A stretch of DNA of 64,000 nt, taken from positions 1-64,000 of the forward strand of contig VBOG01000107.1 of NCBI GenBank assembly GCA_005877815.1, written 5' to 3'. Of the stretch, positions 1 through 10,591 are shown in pieces (the first letter of the stretch is position 1; every line of letters begins with the position of its first letter). The translations under genes were made by a program, and so were the position numbers. The notes under the pieces are model-generated. The model was not told the DNA's origin. It made no database searches and worked only from the letters and a program-made list of their open reading frames with translations. This stretch comes from Nitrospirota bacterium. GTDB taxonomy: Bacteria; Nitrospirota; Nitrospiria; Nitrospirales; NS-4.

Positions 1-27
1 CGGTACCTTCGCCAAAAGGCCTTCTTA

Positions 28-831
28 GTGGATCGCCGGCGGGTGTACGCGGCCCTCGTCTTCTTTCCCTGCTTTTATGTTTTGGTCCGATTCCTCCCTC
101 CTCTCGCGTTTTCGATATTCGTGGGCACAGGCATCGTGATCGCGCAATATGAGTACTATCGGCTGCATTTTGCAGACACCTTCTCTCCGCAGATCGCGCT
201 CGGTCTGGGACTGGGGCTACTCGTCACCACCGGTTTTTCAATTCCGGGTCTCCTGTCCGACAGCGCAACCGTCAGCTTCATCGTCGTCGCCATTCTTTTG
301 AATCAACTGTTTTCGGGCCGCGACCTGAAATCGGGTTTCGTGGACACGGCGGTCCTGGCGTTCGGAATATTTTACGTCGCTTGGCTTGTAGGCCACATGA
401 TCCTGATCAGACACCTCCATGCCGGCGCTTTTCTCATCTTCTTTCTTTTCCTAGTGACATGGGCCAACGATACGGGCGCGTATTTCGTCGGCAGCCTCCG
501 GGGACGCTCTGCCATGGCGCCCCGCATCAGCCCCGGGAAGACGTGGGAGGGAGCGTTCGGAGGGATCGTGGCGTCGCTCGCTGCGGCCTTGGCCTGCCGC
601 GCATGGTTCTTGCCAACGCTGACCTCGGCGGAGGCGCTTGGATTTGGATTGCTCGTGGGCGTGATGGCCCCGCTCGGCGACCTCGCCGAATCCATCATGA
701 AACGAAGCGCCGGAGTGAAGGATTCTGGACGCATCATTCCCGGCCACGGCGGGATCCTGGATCGGATTGACAGCTTGATCTTTACCACCCCGGCATTTTA
801 CTATTACCTTCTTGCCGTCCGCACACCGTGA
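28..831 (+). CDS. cdsA: Phosphatidate cytidylyltransferase
   Basis: Multi-TM ORF with C-terminal CdsA signature (KDSGRIIPGHGGILDRIDSL); immediately upstream of dxr and rseP as commonly seen. Confidence 0.93.
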   Translation: MDRRRVYAALVFFPCFYVLVRFLPPLAFSIFVGTGIVIAQYEYYRLHFADTFSPQIALGLGLGLLVTTGFSIPGLLSDSATVSFIVVAILLNQLFSGRDLKSGFVDTAVLAFGIFYVAWLVGHMILIRHLHAGAFLIFFLFLVTWANDTGAYFVGSLRGRSAMAPRISPGKTWEGAFGGIVASLAAALACRAWFLPTLTSAEALGFGLLVGVMAPLGDLAESIMKRSAGVKDSGRIIPGHGGILDRIDSLIFTTPAFYYYLLAVRTP

Positions 832-841
832 GAGTCATCCC

Positions 842-2020
842 ATGAAGAACATCATCATCCTCGGCTCGACCGGGTCCATCGGGACGAATACGTTGGATAT
901 CGTGTCCAAGTTTCCGGGAAAGTTCCGTGTCGTAGGCATCACCGCGGGGACGAACGTGGACAAGATGGAGGAGCAGATCCGGACATTCTCCCCACTGCTT
1001 GCCGCCATGTCGGATGAAACGGCGGCCGACCGTCTCCGCACTCGGTGCAAGGGACTGTCCACCAGAATTCTGAGCGGTACGGACGGTTTGGTAAAAACCG
1101 CCACGATGGACGGCGCGGATTTGGTGATTTCTGCGATTGTTGGAGGAGCCGGCCTCGTACCGACGCTGGCAGCCATCCAGGCGGGAAAGTCGATCGCCCT
1201 CGCCAACAAGGAACCGATGGTGATGGCGGGCCAGTTGATGCGAGAGGAAGCCCGCAAGGCGCGCGTGCGGATCTTTCCCGTGGATAGCGAGCACAGCGCC
1301 CTCTTTCAATCCATGGAAGGCCACCGCGTCCAGGACATCCGGCGGCTCATTCTCACGGCGTCCGGCGGACCGTTATGGAATCTGACCACGCAGCAGATGC
1401 GGGCTGTTCAGCCGGAGCAAGCACTTAAGCATCCGAACTGGAAAATGGGGCCGAAGATCACGATTGACTCCGCCACGCTGATGAATAAAGGGTTGGAAGT
1501 GGTCGAGGCGCACTGGCTCTTCGACATCCCCGCATCCAAGATCGAGGTCGTCGTCCATCGAGAAAGCATCATTCACTCGCTGGTCGAGTACACCGACCGC
1601 TCGGTCATCGCTCAACTCGGGCTCCCCGATATGCGGACGCCCATCGCCTATGCGATGAACTATCCCGAAAGAGTTCCCCTTGATCTTCCTTCATTGAATC
1701 TGGCGCAAATCGGCAGTCTCAGTTTTTGTGAACCGGACCACGATCGTTTCCCGTGCCTGGGGTTCGGCTATGAGGCGCTGAAGGTCGGGGGAACCATGCC
1801 GGCCGTCTTGAATGCGGCCAATGAGATCGCGGTGCAGGCCTTCCTGGACCGAAAGATTGGATTTCTCGGGATTGCAGAAACCATCCGCCGGACGATGGGA
1901 CAACATGTTCCCGTCGACGTGTCCAGTCTTGACATCGCGCTCAAGGCGGACCTTTGGGCCCGAACGAAAGCCGCCGAGATGCTGGCAATAGTCGCCTCCG
2001 CTCCCGCTGTGGTACACTAA
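842..2020 (+). CDS. dxr: 1-deoxy-D-xylulose 5-phosphate reductoisomerase
   Basis: N-terminal GSTGSIGTNTLDIV, SEHSALFQ and ESIIHSLVEY motifs; start placed at internal ATG of the 812 ORF. Confidence 0.96.
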   Translation: MKNIIILGSTGSIGTNTLDIVSKFPGKFRVVGITAGTNVDKMEEQIRTFSPLLAAMSDETAADRLRTRCKGLSTRILSGTDGLVKTATMDGADLVISAIVGGAGLVPTLAAIQAGKSIALANKEPMVMAGQLMREEARKARVRIFPVDSEHSALFQSMEGHRVQDIRRLILTASGGPLWNLTTQQMRAVQPEQALKHPNWKMGPKITIDSATLMNKGLEVVEAHWLFDIPASKIEVVVHRESIIHSLVEYTDRSVIAQLGLPDMRTPIAYAMNYPERVPLDLPSLNLAQIGSLSFCEPDHDRFPCLGFGYEALKVGGTMPAVLNAANEIAVQAFLDRKIGFLGIAETIRRTMGQHVPVDVSSLDIALKADLWARTKAAEMLAIVASAPAVVH

Positions 2021-2073
2021 CAGCCAACGGTCACATTCTGATTCAACCCTCTCCCTAAGGCAGGTGTCATGGT

Positions 2074-3177
2074 ATGGAACTGATTCAACATTATGGATTT
2101 TATATCGCGTCGTTCGTGGTGGCACTGGGGGCGCTCGTCGCCTTTCATGAATTCGGGCATTTCTGGGTCGCCCGCCGCTCCGGCGTCAAGGTGCTGAAGT
2201 TCTCCATCGGCTTCGGCCCGAAGATCGTTGGCCGCCAGATCGGTGAAACCGAATACCTGCTTTCGATGATTCCACTCGGCGGGTACGTGAAGATGCTCGG
2301 TGAAGATGCCGGCGAAGACATCAGTGAAGAAGACAAGCGCCGTTCGTTTTCCCATGCGCCGCTGTATAAACGCTTCGCCATCGTCGCGGCAGGGCCGGTC
2401 TTCAATCTATTGTTGGCGTATATCGTGTTCACGGTGTGGCTCGCCACCGGCGCCCCTCTGTTCGTGCCGTCATTCGCGGATCTGGCGCCCAGCGTCGAGT
2501 CGGTGGTCGCAGGATCGCCCGCTGCTAGTGCAGGCCTCCGGAGCGGCGACAAGGTCACGCAGATCGGCGACAAACGCATCACCACCTGGAACGAAATGAC
2601 CGACCTCGTGAAGAAGAACCCCGGCAAGCCGTTGCCCGTCGTGGTTGAGCGCGAAGGACAGTCCATTTCCTTGACGATTATTCCTGCGTCGAAAAAGGAA
2701 ACCTCGAGCGACGGCACCGAAATCGAAGTCGGACAGATCGGCATCACCAAGGCCAATAAGGCCATCCTTCAAAGCGACAACCCGGCGATGGCGGTCGTGG
2801 ACGGCGTCCAGGCGACCTGGGGGTGGACCAAGCTGACCTTCATGGGCATCGTCAAGATGATCACCAGGGAAATCTCGCCGGACAACATCGGGGGGCCGTT
2901 GACAATCGCCAAGATCTCCGGCGATGCCGCCTCACAGGGCTTCTCGAACTATATCTTTCTCATCGCCATCCTCAGCATCAACCTTGGCGTGCTGAACCTG
3001 CTGCCGATTCCGGTACTGGACGGCGGCCACTTGGCCTTCTTCACGTTGGAAGCCGTGCTGCGGCGGCCGGTCAGCATCAGGAGCCGTGAGGTCGCGCAAC
3101 AGGTTGGAATCTTTCTGTTGATCTGCCTGATGCTGTACGCCTTCAGGAACGACATTCTCAACGTCTGGCCGAAGTAA
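2074..3177 (+). CDS. rseP: Site-2 intramembrane metalloprotease RseP
   Basis: HEFGHF zinc motif, PDZ domain, [11 protein letters not shown] motif. Confidence 0.95.
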   Translation: MELIQHYGFYIASFVVALGALVAFHEFGHFWVARRSGVKVLKFSIGFGPKIVGRQIGETEYLLSMIPLGGYVKMLGEDAGEDISEEDKRRSFSHAPLYKRFAIVAAGPVFNLLLAYIVFTVWLATGAPLFVPSFADLAPSVESVVAGSPAASAGLRSGDKVTQIGDKRITTWNEMTDLVKKNPGKPLPVVVEREGQSISLTIIPASKKETSSDGTEIEVGQIGITKANKAILQSDNPAMAVVDGVQATWGWTKLTFMGIVKMITREISPDNIGGPLTIAKISGDAASQGFSNYIFLIAILSINLGVLNLLPIPVLDGGHLAFFTLEAVLRRPVSIRSREVAQQVGIFLLICLMLYAFRNDILNVWPK

Positions 3178-4892
3178 TGCGCCAATCCCGTCTCCTGATT
3201 CCCACCCTCCGGGACGAGCCGGGGGAAGCGGAGATCGTCAGCCATAAATTAATGTTGCGTGCCGGTCTGATTCGGAAGGTCGCGGCAGGCGTCTACACGT
3301 ATCTGCCGCTGGGGCTTCGGGTCATCCGTAAGGTCGAGCGCATCATCCGGGAAGAACTCAACAAGGCAGGCGCCCAGGAAGTGCTGATGCCGATCGCATC
3401 CCCCGCCGAGCTGTGGCAGGAAACAGGCCGCTGGGATTTTTACGGTAAAGAGCTGTTCCGTCTGAAGGATCGTCATGAGCGTGACTTCTGCTTGGGACCG
3501 ACGCACGAAGAAGTCATTACGGACCTAGTCCGCCGCGAAGTGCGGTCCTATCGCCAGCTCCCTGCCAATTTTTATCAGATTCAAACCAAATTCAGGGACG
3601 AAATCCGTCCCCGTTTCGGCCTCATGCGCGGCCGCGAGTTCATCATGAAGGACGCCTACTCGTTCGACGCAGACGAGGCGGGGGCTGCCGAGAGCTACCG
3701 GAAAATGTACGAGGCCTATAGGGCCATCTTCACCCGCTGCGGTCTGAACTTCCGCCCGGTCGAGGCCGACGCTGGGCTAATCGGCGGATCCTCTTCGCAT
3801 GAATTCATGGTCCTCGCCGAGACGGGCGAAGAAGGCATTGCAGTCTGCGATGCCTGCGACTACGCCGCGAATGTTGAACGCGCGGAGATTCAACCTATTG
3901 CGCAGGCTGCGGGCGACAACATCGCTGAAAAACGCCTGGTGCCCACGCCCGGCAAAAAAACTGTCGAGGACGTGACCGCCTTCCTGAACGTGCCCGCTTC
4001 GCAATTGGTCAAGACCCTTCTCTATCTGGCTGACGGCAAGCCCGTGGCCATCCTGGTGCGCGGCGACCACGTCGTGAACGAAATCAAAGTAAAGAAACTT
4101 CTCGGCGCGGTTGATCTCGCCATGGCTGACCCGGCGGCCGTGGAAACCCTTACTGGCGCCCCCGTCGGATTCGCGGGCCCGATCGGTCTCTCGGGCGTGA
4201 CCCTGCTCGCCGATCTCTCGGTGAAGGATGTCACTCACGCCGTCGTGGGCGGCAACGCCGCCGATCGGCACTGGGTGGATGTGTCTCCTGCGCGGGACGT
4301 TCCTCTCGCGCGCTATGCCGACCTTCGCAACGCCATGGCCGGTGACCCCTGTCCGCGCTGCGCGACGCCGCTTCGTATCGTCCGCGGGATCGAAGTGGGC
4401 CACGTCTTCATGCTGGGCACCAAGTATAGCGAAAAAATGAAGGCGACATATCTTGATCAGCAGGGCCAGGAGAAGTTCATCGTGATGGGGTGTTACGGCA
4501 TCGGCGTCGGGCGCACCGCGGCGTCATCGATCGAGCAGAACCACGACGCGAAGGGCATTATCTGGCCGGCACCGATCGCGCCGTTCCACGTCCACCTCCT
4601 CCCCTTGATGGATAAATCGGGAAAGGTCATGCCTGCGACGTTGGCATTGGAGGCGGAACTCGAGAAGAAGGGTCTCGACGTGTTGGTGGACGATCGGGAC
4701 GAGCGTCCGGGCGTAAAATTCAATGATGCCGATCTCATCGGCATCCCGTACCAAATCGTCATCGGGGAAAAGGGACTGACTCAGAGCCAGATCGAGCTCA
4801 AGGAACGCCGCACCGGCACCGTCACCAAATTCGCACCCGCGGATATCGCGCTGCGGGTCGCCGAACTCGTCCAGCCGATCCTGCAGGCATAG
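3177..4892 (+). CDS. proS: Prolyl-tRNA synthetase (with inserted editing domain)
   Basis: Class II aaRS motifs ([27 protein letters not shown]), ~570 aa with editing insertion. Confidence 0.96.
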   Translation: MRQSRLLIPTLRDEPGEAEIVSHKLMLRAGLIRKVAAGVYTYLPLGLRVIRKVERIIREELNKAGAQEVLMPIASPAELWQETGRWDFYGKELFRLKDRHERDFCLGPTHEEVITDLVRREVRSYRQLPANFYQIQTKFRDEIRPRFGLMRGREFIMKDAYSFDADEAGAAESYRKMYEAYRAIFTRCGLNFRPVEADAGLIGGSSSHEFMVLAETGEEGIAVCDACDYAANVERAEIQPIAQAAGDNIAEKRLVPTPGKKTVEDVTAFLNVPASQLVKTLLYLADGKPVAILVRGDHVVNEIKVKKLLGAVDLAMADPAAVETLTGAPVGFAGPIGLSGVTLLADLSVKDVTHAVVGGNAADRHWVDVSPARDVPLARYADLRNAMAGDPCPRCATPLRIVRGIEVGHVFMLGTKYSEKMKATYLDQQGQEKFIVMGCYGIGVGRTAASSIEQNHDAKGIIWPAPIAPFHVHLLPLMDKSGKVMPATLALEAELEKKGLDVLVDDRDERPGVKFNDADLIGIPYQIVIGEKGLTQSQIELKERRTGTVTKFAPADIALRVAELVQPILQA

Positions 4893-4907
4893 AGACTCTC
4901 CGATCAG

Positions 4908-5546
4908 CTACTGCTCTTTCTTGCCGACAATCAATCGTTCCCCAACGTGGATCTCGTCCCTGGTCAAATCATTGAGCTCACGGATGGTTTTCACATCAAT
5001 GTGGTAACGCTTGGCAATGTTAAAAAGCGTATCGCCTCGTTTGACCTCGTGATAGACATTCGATCCACCGCCTTCCAACGAAGGCGTCGCAGACGTTGCT
5101 TTCTTCCCAGACCCGCCCTGAAGTTCATCCAGACGATCCGGTGGTTCGGTCGGCGTAGGGGCCGTTCCAAGGGACTTTTTTGATTTGGACTTTCCTGCGA
5201 TCGCGCTCTGACGTCCCTTCTGAACTTCCTCCTGCAGGCGGCCGACCTCCTCAAGCGAGCGCACCACCTGCGCCCGGGCTTCCGTGAGCTGGGTCGTCGT
5301 CAGCTTGTTCTGGGCCTCAAGATCGCCGGCCTGTTTTTTCAAGCGAGCGATTTCAACGGCGAGATCCGCGCTTCGTTTCTCCTCCTCGGCGAGCAATCGC
5401 TGCAGATTCGTCGTGCGGTTGACTTGGGCGGTATAGGTCTCCTTCGTCACGCAACCCGCCATGGCAAGCGCGGCCGCCAGCACTGCCAATGGCGCAAACC
5501 CCAGCGTTCTTATTGCTCTCGGCAATCTCGCCAGTGTCGTTGTCAT
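4908..5546 (-). CDS. LysM-domain lipoprotein with coiled-coil region
   Basis: Lipobox-like AMAGC, coiled-coil segment, C-terminal LysM (YHEVKRGDTLFNIAKRYHIDVKTIRELNDL). Confidence 0.85.
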   Translation of the reverse strand: MTTTLARLPRAIRTLGFAPLAVLAAALAMAGCVTKETYTAQVNRTTNLQRLLAEEEKRSADLAVEIARLKKQAGDLEAQNKLTTTQLTEARAQVVRSLEEVGRLQEEVQKGRQSAIAGKSKSKKSLGTAPTPTEPPDRLDELQGGSGKKATSATPSLEGGGSNVYHEVKRGDTLFNIAKRYHIDVKTIRELNDLTRDEIHVGERLIVGKKEQ

Positions 5547-5555
5547 CGTACCTCC

Positions 5556-5744
5556 TTACGCTTTTTTCTGAAAGATGCCCGCATCACAGGACATATACTT
5601 GACCTGCCGCATGGGAATAATGATCACTTCCTTGGGCGTATCAATCTCGAGGATCTCCATGTCGTCGCTGATGGTATGCCGGACGACATTGTTGTACACC
5701 AGCTCTTCTTTATCGGTCAGGACCACCCGCACCCAATATTCCAC
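5556..5744 (-). CDS. Small conserved-looking hypothetical protein (62 aa)
   Basis: Directly upstream of the LysM gene and downstream of the radical SAM gene on the same strand; balanced composition. Confidence 0.65.
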   Translation of the reverse strand: MEYWVRVVLTDKEELVYNNVVRHTISDDMEILEIDTPKEVIIIPMRQVKYMSCDAGIFQKKA

Positions 5745-5756
5745 GTCAGTCTCCTC

Positions 5757-7010
5757 TCACGTCGGCACTGGAATCGCTTCGAACTCCTTGGCCGCCGGGT
5801 TTGCGATATAGTCCCGGACATAGCTGCTGAGATAGCCATGTTCCCACAGCTTCTTGTCGGCGACCTTGGTATTTACCTTTCCCAAGATCTTGACCTTGCA
5901 CTTCGCTTTCTCTTTGAACTCCTCGAGCGTGACGCCGCTGATATCGCAGTCGTTCCCTCGCGGGCTCTCCATGATGCATTTCGGAATATGGACCACTTTC
6001 TCGCCGTTCAACCGTCGGAGGATGTCGTCAAAAGTCAGCAGGATCGTGCAGTCGGAATCCCCGCCGAGCGTGGCATTCGGCACGGGAAGAAAATGCGCCC
6101 GATTTTTTCGGTACATTGAGAGCACTCGGTACACGCTTTTGCCCATGACGACCGTGTCCTTTTTCTCCAACTCCAGCGCGTCGAACAGCGTCATGATCTT
6201 GTGCCGGTTCAAGAATGCGGTGATATACGGCTCGGTGTGAATGGTGGTCGGATTCGGCAACGCCGCCTCGTAAATGCGCAGGGCTTCCTCAGGCAGCGTC
6301 TTTTTACCCTGACGGCACAGCCGCACCGTCTGTTCATCCATGCCCTTCAGCGGCGTCAGACATCCCATCCAGAGAATCACGTGGGGATTGAGGCGGGAGA
6401 TCGTCTGTGCGTCCACGGACATCGTATGGTGGTCGAAGGAGTAAAAATTGGCTGACGTGACGCCCGGGCCTTCCAGCACCTTCATCAGATGCGAGATCGA
6501 GGGCGCATGCGGCATCAACGCTTTTCGATGGTCCTTATGAAGCGTAATGACCGAAAGTTCGAAATTAATGCGGTTGGGATACTGGACGGCCAACTGATGG
6601 ATCCTTGGTACATGCACATAGCCGACGGTGAAGATCGTCACCGACTTGTCCGTATACTTGAGAAAATCCTCCAGCCATTCCATCGCCTTCGGATGGAGGA
6701 ACAGGTCGGTCCACTCCATATACTCGTTTCCGCCCCAGACCCAGTTCTCATTGGCACGGGTCGGTTTCTTGCTGATGTAGTCGAGGATGTAATTCCAATC
6801 CTCCTGGGTCGTCTTTCCCGGTTCCAGCGTATCCCGATAGCTATGATCGATTTCATAGCAGAATGTGCATTTTACCGGGCAGGTCTTGCCGATGCTGACC
6901 GGAATTTTTCGCTTCTCCATTTCTTTTCGCAGAACGTCGCGGTAATCCGGCGGATGATCGGGGTAGATCAGCCGGGCGTCGGTCGGAATGACGGGGATCT
7001 CGGTCGGCAT
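5757..7010 (-). CDS. Radical SAM protein
   Basis: CxxxCxxC motif in TCPVKCTFCYE; 417 aa. Confidence 0.88.
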   Translation of the reverse strand: MPTEIPVIPTDARLIYPDHPPDYRDVLRKEMEKRKIPVSIGKTCPVKCTFCYEIDHSYRDTLEPGKTTQEDWNYILDYISKKPTRANENWVWGGNEYMEWTDLFLHPKAMEWLEDFLKYTDKSVTIFTVGYVHVPRIHQLAVQYPNRINFELSVITLHKDHRKALMPHAPSISHLMKVLEGPGVTSANFYSFDHHTMSVDAQTISRLNPHVILWMGCLTPLKGMDEQTVRLCRQGKKTLPEEALRIYEAALPNPTTIHTEPYITAFLNRHKIMTLFDALELEKKDTVVMGKSVYRVLSMYRKNRAHFLPVPNATLGGDSDCTILLTFDDILRRLNGEKVVHIPKCIMESPRGNDCDISGVTLEEFKEKAKCKVKILGKVNTKVADKKLWEHGYLSSYVRDYIANPAAKEFEAIPVPT

Positions 7011-7102
7011 AGATCCCTACTTTACCCGCACAGGGGATGAACTGGCAATGCCCGACGGTGAAGCAATGACGTCTGGTGCGTCGCAGATCGGCGGAGCGGA
7101 CT

Positions 7103-7131
7103 CAGGCCGCCGGGATCTTCCCGGCGGCCTG
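7103..7131. terminator. Perfect 13-bp inverted repeat (CAGGCCGCCGGGA-TCT-TCCCGGCGGCCTG)
   Basis: Perfect palindrome between the pal-like gene and the radical SAM gene; no U-tract, so terminator role is tentative. Confidence 0.55.
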
Positions 7132-7142
7132 CGGATCAGAGA

Positions 7143-7823
7143 CTAGGGCGCGTCTTCCACAACTAGGTGAGCCCGACGATTCTTAGCATAGCAAGCTTCG
7201 TCACGCTCTGTGCAGACCGGCCTTTCTTTCCCATAGCTGATGACGCTGACCGGATTCCTGAGACCCAGGTCAGACAGATACTGGCGAGTTTCCTTCGCCC
7301 GCTTCTCTCCCAGTACCAGATTGTATTCACGGCTGCCACGCTCGTCGCAGTCTCCCTCGATAAGCAGCTTGGCTTGAGGATGCTGGCGCAGAAACTCAGC
7401 GCTTTCGGCCAAATTCTTCTTGCCTTCATCGGAAAGAGCCCACTTATCGAATGCAAAATAGATGTCCGCCAATGTGTGGCTGGCAGCCTTTCGGCTCGGA
7501 GCTTCCTGGGTTGCTTTCACCATCATCACAGGCGGAGGGTTTGAGACGACTTCCGCTTTCGGAGTTTTTGAAAAACCTTGCAGCATGTCCGCTCGCGGTG
7601 TCTCCACTCCTTGTCCGCCATTTGCAGACAGAGAGCCGTTCTCACCGCTTATATTGTCCTGGCCTCTAAACCCACCTGCCGACTCACCGTCGCCGCTCTT
7701 CATCGTTGTGGCGACGCCGTCAGCGGTGGTCGACTTGACGTTCTTTTGAGAACATCCAAACAGCACGAACGTCCCGACGAATACTGTGAGGACAATCGGG
7801 CCCAAAAATTGAACGCTTTTCAT
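7143..7823 (-). CDS. pal: Peptidoglycan-associated OmpA-family lipoprotein (Pal-like)
   Basis: Lipobox VLFGC; OmpA/Pal domain (DIYFAFDKWALSDEGKKNL...IEGDCDERGSREYNLVLGEKRA). Confidence 0.88.
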   Translation of the reverse strand: MKSVQFLGPIVLTVFVGTFVLFGCSQKNVKSTTADGVATTMKSGDGESAGGFRGQDNISGENGSLSANGGQGVETPRADMLQGFSKTPKAEVVSNPPPVMMVKATQEAPSRKAASHTLADIYFAFDKWALSDEGKKNLAESAEFLRQHPQAKLLIEGDCDERGSREYNLVLGEKRAKETRQYLSDLGLRNPVSVISYGKERPVCTERDEACYAKNRRAHLVVEDAP

Positions 7824-7881
7824 GTGAGATCCTCCTGTAAATCGAACCGCCGATATTTCACGAACCTTGATCCTCAATTCT

Positions 7882-8529
7882 TCACTTTCTGCCTTCCGCT
7901 GCTCCCACCGTTAACCCATGTATGCTCCGCTCGATTTGGTCCTGGATCTTCTGGCGGCGAAGCTGCATTTCCCCATTTTGAGCGGCAACCACGTGGTGTG
8001 TCAGAAGCCCCGTCGTAAAGGCTGACAGCGCGATCGCCATATGTCGAGCCCCGTTGGCTGTCGTCTTGGCCGATAGAACAGGACCCACCAAATGACCGAG
8101 CCGGTCCAGATAGGCGTTATAGGTGTGCTTGAGCGCTGAGACGTCGAGCACCTTCAATTGCAAGAAGCCGCGCACCTGATGGAACAGCAGAAGAAATTCA
8201 GGGTTCTCAAGATAGAACTCCAATTGCGCCCGCACCAACGACGACAACATGCGGCTCTTCGACGTCTGGGCGTGCGCGGCCTCCTTCATGCGCGTCAGCA
8301 GAAGGTCAAAGCCCTGTTGCAAAAGCACCTGCAGCAAGACTTCTTTCGTCTCGAAATAGTGGTAGAAGGTTCCCTTCCCGATATCCGCCCGATCGGTAAT
8401 ATCCTCGATCTTCGTCCAATAAATCCCCTTTTCATAAAACAGGCCGAGCGCGACGTCGAGGAGGATCTGACGGGTCTTGTCCTTCCGCCTCTGGATACGG
8501 GTGGCCGGTTTGTTCATCGCTAAGACCAA
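7882..8529 (-). CDS. TetR/AcrR-family transcriptional regulator
   Basis: N-terminal HTH (ILLDVALGLFYEKGIYWTKIEDITDRADIGKGTFYHYFETKEVLL). Confidence 0.92.
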   Translation of the reverse strand: MVLAMNKPATRIQRRKDKTRQILLDVALGLFYEKGIYWTKIEDITDRADIGKGTFYHYFETKEVLLQVLLQQGFDLLLTRMKEAAHAQTSKSRMLSSLVRAQLEFYLENPEFLLLFHQVRGFLQLKVLDVSALKHTYNAYLDRLGHLVGPVLSAKTTANGARHMAIALSAFTTGLLTHHVVAAQNGEMQLRRQKIQDQIERSIHGLTVGAAEGRK

Positions 8530-8575
8530 CGATCCTGACCTCTCCTGAACTGCGGATTGAACGCAGAGTCGAGTA

Positions 8576-8589
8576 TGACTAGCTAGTCA
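8576..8589. promoter_or_regulatory. 14-bp perfect palindrome TGACTAGCTAGTCA, candidate TetR operator
   Basis: Abuts the -10 box of the TetR promoter. Confidence 0.6.
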
Positions 8590-8618
8590 ATTGTACTAGG
8601 GACACACCCCATTGTCAA
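8590..8618 (-). promoter_or_regulatory. Sigma70-type promoter (TTGACA-N17-TACAAT) for the TetR gene
   Basis: Read on minus strand ~60 nt upstream of the TetR ORF. Confidence 0.7.
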
Positions 8619-9188
8619 GAAATAACCTAATTAAACTGCTTAAAACGAGGTTGCTGATGAAGACTACGAGCGAAAGACTGAGTATTAGACGACCGGTACG
8701 TCTACCGTCGCGAGTCCATCGACTTCAAACAGCATCGCGCAGACGACTTTTCACTGCGGTTTGGCGGCTCACGTTGACGGAAGATCGCTTATCGAGATCG
8801 CGCCGGACCACCCATCCGCGGCCCAAGATCTGTTCGACTTCAGGAAGGACGTCAGAACGCACCCACCGCTCCACGTACCCTTTCCCTGCACATAGTAGGC
8901 AGGGTGTGTTTGAGGTGGAAGGACAGGGCCAGCGAATGAGAAAGTCTACAGGGCACCTCCGTGTCAACCTTCTCCATAGCAGAGCGGCCAGGACGCAGCA
9001 ATACAACTAAGGATTTATGTGGCATACCACTTTTGCGCGGAAAGTACAAAATGGCGCGCGATGAATGCTCAGCAAGCGTGACTTAAGTTCTCGCAAAGGA
9101 ATTTGGAACCGAAGCGCATGGTATCTGGCTTGCGCGAACATTTCTGATGCTTGTAAAGTGAGCGCAGCATCTTGAAGGAGAGATCAAC

Positions 9189-10160
9189 GTGCAACACGTC
9201 CATCTCGGGCGATCGGGTCTGCGCATCAGTCGTCTGTGTCTCGGGTGCATGAATTTTGGGCCGGAGACGTCGGAAGCGGACAGCTTCCGCATTATGGACC
9301 GAGCGCTAGAGCATGCCATCAATTTCTTCGATACGGCCAATGTGTATGGGTGGAAGGTCGGCGAAGGCATCACCGAGCAGATCATGGGCCGGTGGTTCGC
9401 GCAAGGTTTCGGACGACGCGAGAAAGTCGTGCTGGCGACAAAAGTCTACGGCCGCATGGGAGAATGGCCCAACCAGGCACGGTTGTCGGCGCTGCACATC
9501 AAGCGCGCGTGCGAAGACAGCTTGCGCCGTCTCCGCACCGATTACGTCGACTTGTATCAGATGCATCACATCGATCGAGAGACACCGTGGGAAGAGATCT
9601 GGCAGGCCATGGAACACCTCCAACAACAAGGCAAGGTAATTTACGTCGGATGCAGCAATTTCGCCGGCTGGCACATCGCCCAGGCGCAAGAGATCGCAAA
9701 GAGCCGCCGCGTCATGGGCTTGGTCTCCGAGCAAAGTCTCTACAATTTGCGGGACCGCACGATCGAGTTGGAAGTCATTCCGGCGTGCGAAGCCTATGGC
9801 GTGGGGTTGATTCCATACAGTCCGCTGGCCGGCGGTTTGCTTGCCGGCGTGTTAGAACGCACAATGGTCGGGCGGCGGGCATCGGAAGACCTCCGCAAGG
9901 AAGTCGAGCAACATCGCCCCAAGGTCGAAGCCTATGAAAAGCTATGCGGCGAGATGAAAGAACGGCCGGCCGATGTCGCGCTTGCCTGGCTGCTGCTGCA
10001 AAAAGCGGTCGCCGCCCCGATCATCGGGCCGCGCACGATCGAGCAGTTGGACGGCTCCCTCCGCGCCCTTCAGATCACGCTGTCTTCCGATACACTGAAG
10101 CGATTGGATGCCATCTTCCCCGGTCCCGGCGGGCCCGCCCCGGAAGCCTACGCCTGGTGA
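9189..10160 (+). CDS. Aldo/keto reductase
   Basis: DTANVYGWKVGEGITEQIMG and SNFAGWHIAQAQEIA motifs; AAGGAG SD and GTG start. Confidence 0.92.
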   Translation: MQHVHLGRSGLRISRLCLGCMNFGPETSEADSFRIMDRALEHAINFFDTANVYGWKVGEGITEQIMGRWFAQGFGRREKVVLATKVYGRMGEWPNQARLSALHIKRACEDSLRRLRTDYVDLYQMHHIDRETPWEEIWQAMEHLQQQGKVIYVGCSNFAGWHIAQAQEIAKSRRVMGLVSEQSLYNLRDRTIELEVIPACEAYGVGLIPYSPLAGGLLAGVLERTMVGRRASEDLRKEVEQHRPKVEAYEKLCGEMKERPADVALAWLLLQKAVAAPIIGPRTIEQLDGSLRALQITLSSDTLKRLDAIFPGPGGPAPEAYAW

Positions 10161-10192
10161 GATTTTGCCTCAGCGTCTGTTGCTGAAGACAC

Positions 10193-10591
10193 TCACCGTC
10201 TGGCTTCCTGAGGCGGCCAGTCCATTTCAGCCTGCCTGCCGCAATAAAAACAGGAAAGCAAGTACTTGGCTCGACGCCGGGGATTAGGCCGCGAGGTGAA
10301 CACGACCGTCGTGCCGTCAAACGGACAAATCGCTGGCTGGTGCATCAAGTGCTCGTACGCCATATCAAGGAGGGCGGTGTCATCCCATGGCGGCGTGAGT
10401 TGTTCATGCCCCGTCACTTGATCTTGCCAACCGCATAGACGGCAGATACAGGCAAACGTTTTCACACGATCATGCACTTGAGAGAGATCCTGGATTTCCA
10501 CCGGCCCAGGACATCCGTCACGACCACAATTGATCGGCTCTCGCTGAAGCGCTTTGTGAAATTGCTGCTGATGGAGATTGCTTTCCGCCAC
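10193..10591 (-). CDS. Hypothetical protein with several Cys pairs (Zn-ribbon-like)
   Basis: CICRLCGW, CPFDG and CFYCGR motifs; convergent with the aldo/keto reductase gene. Confidence 0.7.
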   Translation of the reverse strand: MAESNLHQQQFHKALQREPINCGRDGCPGPVEIQDLSQVHDRVKTFACICRLCGWQDQVTGHEQLTPPWDDTALLDMAYEHLMHQPAICPFDGTTVVFTSRPNPRRRAKYLLSCFYCGRQAEMDWPPQEARR

